NCBI GenBank assembly: GCA_964020975.1 | Contig: OZ026618.1 | Location: 36,354,929 to 36,418,928, forward strand | Length of the DNA: 64,000 nt | Direction of reading: 5' to 3' | Origin: Hermodice carunculata | Taxonomy: Eukaryota; Annelida; Polychaeta; Eunicida; Amphinomidae | Part shown: piece after piece, positions 56,481 to 64,000 of the stretch | How positions within the stretch are numbered: the stretch's first letter is position 1 | Layout: each line of letters opens with the position of its first letter | The notes under the pieces: model-generated | Databases searched by the model: none | Told to the model about the DNA's origin: nothing | What the model saw: only the letters and a program-made list of their open reading frames with translations | Program-made: the position numbers and the translations under genes

Positions 56481-57239
56481 GCAACCCCCAAAAAAATTAT
56501 AGAAAAAAGAAAAGCAGAAGAAGAAGAAGAAGAAGAAGAAGAAGAAGAAGAAGAAGAAGAAGAAGAAGAAGAAGAAGAAGAAGAAGAAGAAGAAGAAGAA
56601 GAAGAAGAAGAAGAAGAAGAAGAAGAAGAAGAAGAAGAAGAAGAAGAAGAAGAAGAAGAAGAAGAAGAAGAAGAAGAAGAAGCCAAGTCAGTTTCTTCTG
56701 CTGGAAAGGTAATGACTTCAGTCTTTTAGGATTCCAAGGGTATCCTGCTGATTGACTATCTTAACTTAGGCCAGACCATAAATAAAGGACATTATGCTGA
56801 CCTACTTAGACAGTTGTGTGTGAAGCTATCAAAACTAAGCGATGGGGCATGCTCCCTTAAGGAGTCCTGTTACTCCAAGATAAAGCTCCTATTCACAATT
56901 CGGTGGTGGCCCTGTCAACAATCTATGATTGTGGCTTCCAACTCATTGGCCATCAACCTTATTCACTCGATTTAGCCCCGTCAGACTTCCATCTGTTTCC
57001 CAAAATTAAAAAGGAGCTATCCGATCACCATGTCCCTGGTAATGATGACGTCGTTTCCGATGTAAGTCATTTCTTTTAAGGTGGTGCAGAACATTTCTTC
57101 TTAACTGGAACTCTGGCCTCCCAGCATCGCTGGCAAAAGTGTGAAAACCTGGAACGGGACCATGTAGGGGAATAAATGAAAACCATCGACTTTGTACGGA
57201 TATTTACGGCTAGGCTTAAAACCTTTTAGACAACCCTCG
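55701..57239 (+). mobile_element. Full-length but broken mariner (Tc1/mariner) element
   Basis: The terminal inverted repeats start CGAGGGCTGGCTGAAAGTTT (left) and CGAGGGTTGTCTAAAAGGTT (right, reverse complement) and both continue to AAGCCTA. TA dinucleotides flank both ends (55699-55700, 57240-57241), the mariner target duplication. The ORF region (ATG 55880 to TAA 57175) reads MDKAGYRAVIKYLILKGLTP, KWAAEFKRG-like, DDARPGRPS, then NVSARWVPTLLTADQKR and FVTICDNWINDF. After the microsatellite it reads SAGKVMTSVF, DSKGILLIDYLNLGQTIN, SLDLAPSDFHLFPKIKKEL and SQHRWQKCENLERDHVGE. In an ungapped alignment the first catalytic Asp (VDETW) is Cys. The second (W/DSKG) is kept, but its Trp codon is a TAG. 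The third (APSDF) is kept. There are also several frameshifts and an in-frame TAG. Dead copy. Confidence 0.9.
56429..56682 (+). repeat. (CAA)n and (AAG)n microsatellites inside the mariner ORF
   Basis: CAA units at 56429-56480 and about 55 AAG units at 56516-56682, separated by a short A-rich piece. They sit exactly where relatives encode a proline/lysine-rich PKKAK segment between the first two catalytic blocks. Confidence 0.96.
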
Positions 57240-57686
57240 TAGCCCGCTTTCATGGGCGAGGTCTCGATCACGCAACACCTGTCTCGAAATTATGACTTTT
57301 TGGCTCAGTGTACTTTAATACACCCGCGTACGAAGTGGACAATCCGCACATTTAAAATGTGGCATCCTTTTACACATAGGCCACAGACGATACCAATTGC
57401 AGTGGGTTGTACACTTCATACAAATTTACTTCGTGGTTAATATTTTAATGCCGCTGTTCAGCATATTTGCCATGTATATTCTGAAAACGATAGACACATT
57501 CCAGATGAGAGGCCAGGTTATACCATGCCTCCTTTGTTTTCTCAAGGGATATATATGTCACCTGCTTACACATATATACCTGCTTTAAATTTCTATGGCT
57601 AAATTACAATACAGGACTGATTTGCTTTGGTGAATACATTTTAAAATCCATTTATATTCATGAAAACAAAGAAGGCATGGTATAAA
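57240..57686. other. Gene-free stretch
   Basis: Nothing recognised; two open frames without domains. Confidence 0.3.
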
Positions 57687-57809
57687 AAGGATACATCCCT
57701 TGTTCTCGTGATTTATCTGGAATCCTGCATTTTTAAATCCCTACGCTTCGCTCCGGGATTTAAAAAAGCAGGATTGTAGATAAATCCCTTGAACTTGGGA
57801 TGTATCCTC
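57687..57809. mobile_element. Foldback (hairpin) element
   Basis: Nearly the whole 123 bp folds on itself. AGGATACATCCC (57688-57699) pairs with GGGATGTATCCT (57797-57808). GATTTATC pairs with GATAAATC. AATCCTGCATTTTTAAATCCC-type sequence at 57721-57741 pairs with 57755-57775 with one mismatch in 21. The loop is TACGCTTCGCTCC. No coding capacity; a MITE-like foldback or structured repeat. Confidence 0.75.
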
Positions 57810-58849
57810 TTCAGAAAGCAAAGATATGCGCCACACACCTAATGCACTTTACATACATTCACACTTGGTCCATGCCTTTGATTTGTGGCAGGGTATTCAT
57901 TCTCCCGTATCCGTCGAGGCAGTCACAATAACAACACATTTTTTAAATGTTACGAGCAAAAAAAAAAATAATAAAATAAAAAAAAAAATAAAAATAAACA
58001 TTTAAAATTGTTATAAATTTGAAAGCACACATAATTACTGAACCAAACGTCTATTTGTATTGTTTCCATCGTATTTATCTGTAAACAAGTGCAGTGCAGT
58101 AGTGTAGTGGGGATTTCTCAGTCGTTGTGCTTATGTTGCCACCGGTCAGTAGGCTAAAGGCTGCTGTCCAGATATACAATTGAAATCTCGGTAACTAGTT
58201 GGACATTAGGAAACAACTTAAAACCTGGTAATTTTATTGCCTACCGCAGGCTTGATCTGAGTATAACTTACCCGTCATTGCTAACCAAGCTTACACGTCC
58301 CAGGCGGGTTGTAGGACAGTGTACTGGACACGAAATGTGATATGCTGGCGTGAGATGTATGATGAAACCGTTTTAGTTAGCAAAATGGTGGTACAAAAGA
58401 TGTTAAGGTCTCACGGTATTTCATATTATGCATAAAGTATTAAGCCGATACTTAAGAGCCTAAATGAGTTACGGTGCAATTATAATGAAATGTGTGTTAC
58501 ATAATCAATATAATCATAATGGAATATTTTGAAACGCTTTTCCGGTGCAAATGTTATGAAACGTATGTTTACCGTGTGTACATTATTGCGGATAATGTAT
58601 TTTTGTTTAGTATTTGTAGCTATAGATTGCTATGCAAATTATCCTGGTTGGCGTACAGATAATATCAAGCAAGGCACGCTTCAAAATCACAACAGTTTTT
58701 ATTTTTCTGAAAACGCAGTGGACCATTGCCGGGCATTATGATGTTTCATCAAGCAGCCTGTGGACGCTTTGACGCGAAATACTGTTTTAGTTCCCGCTGA
58801 TAAACCTACATTTTATCAAGTGCACAGTGATCCAAAGGATCTATGTCCC
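57810..58849. other. Gene-free stretch
   Basis: A-rich patch at 57958-58000. Nothing else recognised. Confidence 0.35.
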
Positions 58850-60506
58850 CCGCCACAATAGACAGGAACAAGAGGGCTGTGTGAACAGCCCGTGCCTCAG
58901 CTGATCTTGACATTTATCACACTTGCAGCTCTATGAACTTGGGAAAGGATCAAGGGCACCACGTTCTGAGTAAGTCTGACCTTTATAGAAGAACACTTAC
59001 ATGTGCAACATCAAGGTTGAAGTAGTTCTCAAGTTATAATGAAGAGTGAAATTCATGTATGTTGCACTGTGACCTCACAAACGAGGTCAAGGTCATTCAT
59101 GTACTGTCTCAGCATGACCTTCATACAAAATAATTAACATGTGTTGCTAACTCAAAACAGATCTCAAGTTATTAAGTAAACAGTAAATTTCGTGTCAGTT
59201 GTCCTGTGAATTAGCATTAGAATGCCCATTGACTTACATAGTAATCAATAGGAAAGCTGCATTGAAGGATAAGTACCCGAATTGAAAACTCTTAAAAATC
59301 AGGAATCCAAAGCAGTGCCACCTAGTAAACAACTGTTTGACCCTTCCACAACAACATATCCATCACATTTCAGCTTAATCTGAGGAACGGTTCTGAGAAC
59401 AAGTGAAAAATAGCAAAACCATACACAAAATTAACAAAAAAAATTGCAGCGCCACCTGGTGAACAAATCGGGAACTAGGTGTCCCCGGGAGTGTCTATGT
59501 ACGATATCAAAGCAATTGGGTGAACGGTTTTGGAGAAGAACTTGAAAATGTAAATTAACATTAGAATGCCCATTGACTTACATGGTAATCAATAGGAAAG
59601 GTGCATTTACCGCAAAGGAGTCGAATTGAAAAAATCATTAAAAATCAGGAATCCGCAGCATTCCCACATAGTGAACAACTTTGTTTGGCCCTTCCATAAG
59701 GAACATATCCACCACGTGTAATCTGAGTGATGGTTCTGGAGAAGAAGTCGAAAATAGATATAACACACAAAAATTCATAAAAAATTACAAAAATAACTGC
59801 AGCGCCACCTGGTGAAACATTTAACAACAAGGAGTCCCTAGGTGTCGTCCTGTGTGGTATCAAAACAATTGGGTAAGCAGTTTTGCAGAAGATTTTTTTA
59901 AGATTTGTCCAAAAAAAGAACAAAATAATTCATTAAAAATCCAAAAATTACTGGAGCATGAACATTTGAACAAAACTGGTAGAAACCCACCCAAGGTACA
60001 TTGCCATCAAGTTTGAAGTTAATCTGGATAACGGTTTTGGAGTAGAAGTCGAAAATGTGAATTAGCATTAGAATGCTCATTGACTTCCATAGTAATCAAT
60101 GGGAAAGCTGCATTGACCGGTAAGTACCAGAATTGAAAAAATAATCGTTAAAAATCAGGAGTCTGCAGCATTCCCACATAGTGAACAACTGTGTTTGACC
60201 CTTCTACAAGGAACATATCCACCATGTTTCAGCTTAATATGAGCGACGGTTCTGGAGAAGAAGTCGAAAATAGTTATAATACACAAAAATGGACATGGCT
60301 CTGCGACCTTGAAAATATGTCAAGGTCAAAAACAATACACAGTGCACATGCCCATCGTATGATGCATCTCTGGTATAAATTTCATTATTCTATATCTTAG
60401 GGTTCTAAAGATAAGCTCCCGGACGGACGGACGCACGGACGCACGGACGCACGGCAGGCCCCCTATCCTCACCAACTCTATGTCCCCCTATGCCACCTGC
60501 GGTGGC
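58850..60506 (+). repeat. Dispersed repeat family 3, copy B
   Basis: Shares GCGCCACCTGGTGAA (59451, 59802), GCCATCAAGTTTGAAGTTAATC, GGATAACGGTTTTGGAG and TAGAATGCCCATTGACTT with the copy at 23840-25266. Near the left end is a GGGCTGT-GTGA-ACAGCCC hairpin (58874-58891). The right end has GGACGGACGCAC-type short repeats (60421-60455), then a GCCACC-TGC-GGTGGC hairpin (60492-60506). TCTATGTCCCCC phrases occur at both ends (58849 and 60478). Also contains AAGGTCAAGGTCA-like motifs near 59090. Non-coding mobile repeat of unresolved class. Confidence 0.65.
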
Positions 60507-61016
60507 GGGAGACAACAAGGAGGGCTTTCTCTACCCTCCTTGATTTTACGGAACTGAAAGTTGTGTATGTGCAAGAACTACTTTCCCAGTGGGTATGTTG
60601 AGATAATACAAAATCCAAAGAAACAAAGTAAAAACTCTTTTGTTTGGAGTATTGCACAACTAAAGAGAGGCTGCTCATGAAGTGAAAACCTCTGTGGTTC
60701 GTACATATCCACGCCGTATTCGAGTGTCCATACGATATCGCGCACGCGACACAATGCTCTGAAACATACACAATGCTTAGTACTACTGTAAAAGGCCCAG
60801 GGTCAAATGGTTGTTTTTACTATAATGGAAAACCTGTACAATTTTAGACATGAGCCATAAGACCGTTCTTCAGAAATGGAGCTGCAAATACATGGTTTCT
60901 CTAAATGTATGGCTCCCCTTTTCTGCCAAAGATAGCTGTTGTTGATTTAAATATCTCTTGTTGTCAGATAAAGGCTCATTATAATTATGTTATTATGCAT
61001 TAACTGCTGCGTTCAT
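60507..61016. other. Gene-free stretch
   Basis: Nothing recognised. Confidence 0.3.
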
Positions 61017-61141
<125 letters not shown>

Positions 61142-61344
61142 ATGTGAACTGGAAAGATGCACGAGCAATAGAAACTTGAAGGTCACTGCATTGGTCATAT
61201 ATTATGTGACCTGATCAGCTTGAAAATCACCACTTTGTCAACTTTCGTGCCGAAACTGTCTACGTGAACCATTAAGACTTATTAAGGTCCTATTCATGTT
61301 TGTATATAGGAAATATTATACATCCATAGCTTGTAAGTCCTACA

Positions 61345-64000
61345 TTGCTGTTATTGTTACAGTTTCCTAATTTTGAGTTACATCCAGATGCATCTCTTTT
61401 TCTCATCACAAACATTGCGCTAACCACATGTTCAGTTAATTTTGCAACCTTGTTTCTCTTTTATTTTTGTGTATTTTCTTGTTACATGTCACGTTATCAC
61501 GTTACACTTCCACCAAGGTCCACGTGTCGAAAACCAAATAAAATGCTCTTACTTCTCATTGGCTTTTCTACGTATAAACGCACTTCTCTGCGTTTTCTCC
61601 TCAGTAAAAAGCACTATAGTGTTCCTTTACACGTTTTCCCTGTCTTCAATCGCCGTTCACGCGAACCCCGGTCCCACACTTCACTCAAACAACCACCTGA
61701 AATTCTTTCATTCTAACGTTCGCAGCATACGAAGCACCGGTAAACTTGACGAAATTCATCTTTTGGCCCAACCAGGTAACTTTAACATTATTGCTTTATC
61801 TAAAACCTGGCTGGATGAACATTACCCCGACCAGCTCCTTTTCATCCATGACTTTGTAACCTCCGCATCGTACAGACCGCACAACGAAAAGGGGGGAGGG
61901 GGTAACGTTTATTCTCTCTTGTCTACCGTGCATAAGATGCCCGGATCTTGAAATTCTAGATTGCGAATGCGTCTAGGTTGAAGGTTCGACCCAGCGCGGG
62001 AAGGTATTATTTGGTAACTACTATCGTCCACCTGCCCAGTCTGCAGAAATCCGTGACGCGTTGCTCAGGTCTTTGGCATCTTCAATTTCCTCTGCCATTG
62101 AATGCAACTCTCACATTTTAATTATAACTGGCGATTTCAACGACAGGTGCGTTGATTGGAATTCCCAATATGAGGACAGTGATTTAGGTTTATCTCTGGT
62201 CACCCTTGTGAATCAGTACAATATCGTTCATCTTATAGATGAACCCACTAGGATAAGTGAATACTCGAATAATTTATTAGATCTTATCAAAACAGATTCT
62301 CCGGGTCTTGTTCTGGACTAATGAACCCTTGCCCCAATCTCAAATTCTGACCACTGTGTAATGTTTTGTTCCTTCTCATTTTCCCTTCATAAGGAAAAGC
62401 TATTCAAAAGATCAGTACGGGACTTCAATAAAACTATTTTTGTGACCTCAATGCTGCCTTTTCTGCCGCCCCTTGGAACACTGCTCATGATGTCTTGGAT
62501 TTTTTGAATGACGCTGTATCATACTGGTTCTAATCTCCTTCTATCTACTGCAAAGGACTTCATTCCCTTTAAGGAAGTTACCATTCGCCCTAAGGACAAA
62601 CCTTGGATAACTACAGACATCATAAAACATTCTACATCGAAATTGTGATGGAAACGCTTCAAGAGAGTATCCAACATACCCCCGCCCCCATAATTACGAG
62701 TGTCACATCAAGATTGACAGGTTATACCAATTCTACAAAAAATATCGCAATAAGGTTGTAGCCATAATCAGGATATCTGCTTCCTCTTACTTTTCTAATC
62801 TGCAGCTTCGACTTGATGAAAAAGACTTTGATTCTAAACAATGGTGGAGCTTGTTCAAGTTTGTCCTGGGATGCAAAATTCACCAAGATGTACCCCAATC
62901 ACTGAAAATAACAAGATCGTATCATGCATCACGGAAAAATGTGAATATTTTAACTCATACTATGCCAGCCAGTGTAAAACACTTCCTGATGTTGGTGCCC
63001 AATCCCTGCCCGATCCCACGTTCTGAACCGAAGCACGTTTACGCAATATTACCATTAACGACAACAGTGCTAAGGAAGCTATATCTTCCCTGAGACTATC
63101 CTCTGCATCAGGCCTAGATAATGTAGGGTATATCCTACTTAAGAAAACAACAGATTCGATCTGTAAACCACTTTCAAAAATCTTTCAGCTTTCTCTTAGT
63201 CTTTCTCTTTTGCCCGATGCTTGAAAGAGATCCAACATATGTCTTGTCTTGGAAAAGGCCAATAGACAGTTGAAAAACAGTTATCGTCCTAATTTATTGC
63301 TCTGTAATGTTTCAGAGGTGTTTGAACGACTGGTCTTTAATGCACTCTTTGAATACTTGACACAAAATAGCCTACTCACTACCCAAAAGTATGGCTTTAA
63401 GGTCAATGACTCTACTGTCAATCAGCTTGTGTTCATCCCTCACAATATCTACAACGACCTAGAACCGTCCAAAGAAACAAGAATGGTGTTTTTATAGATG
63501 TGTCCAGGGCGGTTGATAAGGCTTGGCATCCTGGTCTCCTTTTTAGAAATTCGACAACTCGGCATATCTGATAATCTTCTACCCTGGATTGTCAGTAATC
63601 TCCCAAACCGATTCCAACGAATGATTATTCATGGCCAACCTTCATCATGGCTGCCACTTGAAGCTGGTGTGCCCCAGGGTTCCATTATTTTGGGCCCACT
63701 TCCCTTTCTAGTCTATGTTAATGACCTAGTTGGCAATATTACATGTGATTAAAGACTGTTTCTGACGACACTAGTCTACTTGTTAATAACCCCGTCAAAA
63801 CTTCTAATCATCTAAACATAAATCTCGCCATTATACATAACTAGGAAAAGTGGTGGCGTGTTATCCAAAGCTTTAAAGTCTGTTTGTGTCATATTTCCAA
63901 CCAAACTTGTCAAACCACACCACCCACCCATTCGTCTTGGAGACTCTCAAATACCTGTGGCAGACTCACACACTCATCTTGGTATTACTCTCAGTAGCAA
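61345..64000 (+). mobile_element. Long decayed LINE (jockey/CR1-like), cut by the window end
   Basis: The N-terminal region has a hydrophobic leader and IAVHANPGPTLHSNNH (NPGP at 61664-61675). The APE endonuclease follows: FHSNVRSIRSTGKLDEIHLL, NIIALSKTWLDEHYPDQLL, GNYYRPPAQSAEIRDALL, ILIITGDFNDRCVDWNSQ (the GDFN box) and DEPTRISEYSNNLLDLI. A linker follows, then the RT: SSLRLSSASGLDNVGYILL, KNSYRPNLLLCNVSEVFERL, LTQNSLLTTQKYGFKVNDST, IRQLGISDNLLPWIVSNLPN, EAGVPQGSIILGPLPFLVYV. The catalytic FADD box is lost to frame breaks near 63760. The last recognisable piece is KPHHPPIRLGDSQIP at the edge. Roughly eight or more breaks. Same family as 29770-30600. The 5' limit is uncertain. Confidence 0.85.

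Noticed and set aside
56396-56729. Poly-Ser and poly-Glu open frames
   Set aside because: Produced by the (AAG)n microsatellite inside a dead mariner.
61970-62000. GGTTCGACCC resembling a tRNA T-loop
   Set aside because: Falls inside the LINE endonuclease coding region (VRPSAGRYYL context) with no A box upstream.

Overview
This is AT-rich metazoan nuclear DNA with few genes and many repeats. Interrupted coding exons with GT/AG splice sites, jockey/CR1-type LINEs, a mariner, Helitron-like ends, a Crypton-type recombinase and many long (TA)n, (ACAT)n and (ATT)n microsatellites all indicate an invertebrate animal. The repeat style (tandem-core Helitron-like elements, hairpin-ended dispersed repeats) recalls marine lophotrochozoans such as molluscs, or invertebrate deuterostomes. 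The sequence alone does not decide between them.

Two host genes are well supported, both on the minus strand. One is a compact PLAC8/cornifelin-type cysteine-rich protein (1272-1613). The other is a two-exon gene (27863-29443) for a 346-residue single-pass membrane protein of unrecognised family, with matching splice phase. Weaker exon candidates lie at 11697-11858 and 39903-40049.

Layout: 0-11 kb holds the PLAC8 gene among at least four related Helitron-like elements built from ~143-bp tandem units; some units are dense in AGGTCA nuclear-receptor half-sites. 11-20 kb is mostly empty, with a decayed LINE, a tRNA-like SINE piece and microsatellites. 20-27 kb has a broken Crypton-type recombinase exon, a dispersed repeat with ~440-520-bp units, and a 753-bp element with 33-bp terminal inverted repeats. 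27-31 kb has the membrane-protein gene with a LINE 3' fragment just upstream. 31-43 kb is mainly unassigned DNA with microsatellites, short tandem duplications and a cysteine-rich transposon-type tail. 43.7-48.8 kb is a cluster of three LINE fragments. 54-57.3 kb has another LINE fragment, a hairpin and a full-length but broken mariner with TA-flanked inverted repeats. 57.7 kb has a near-perfect foldback element. 58.8-60.5 kb has a second copy of the dispersed repeat. From 61.3 kb to the end runs a long, decayed LINE with endonuclease and reverse transcriptase parts, cut by the window edge.

The genes do not form an evident pathway. The coherent story is of mobile elements: several families, some in multiple copies, and microsatellites that have grown inside former transposon coding sequence.
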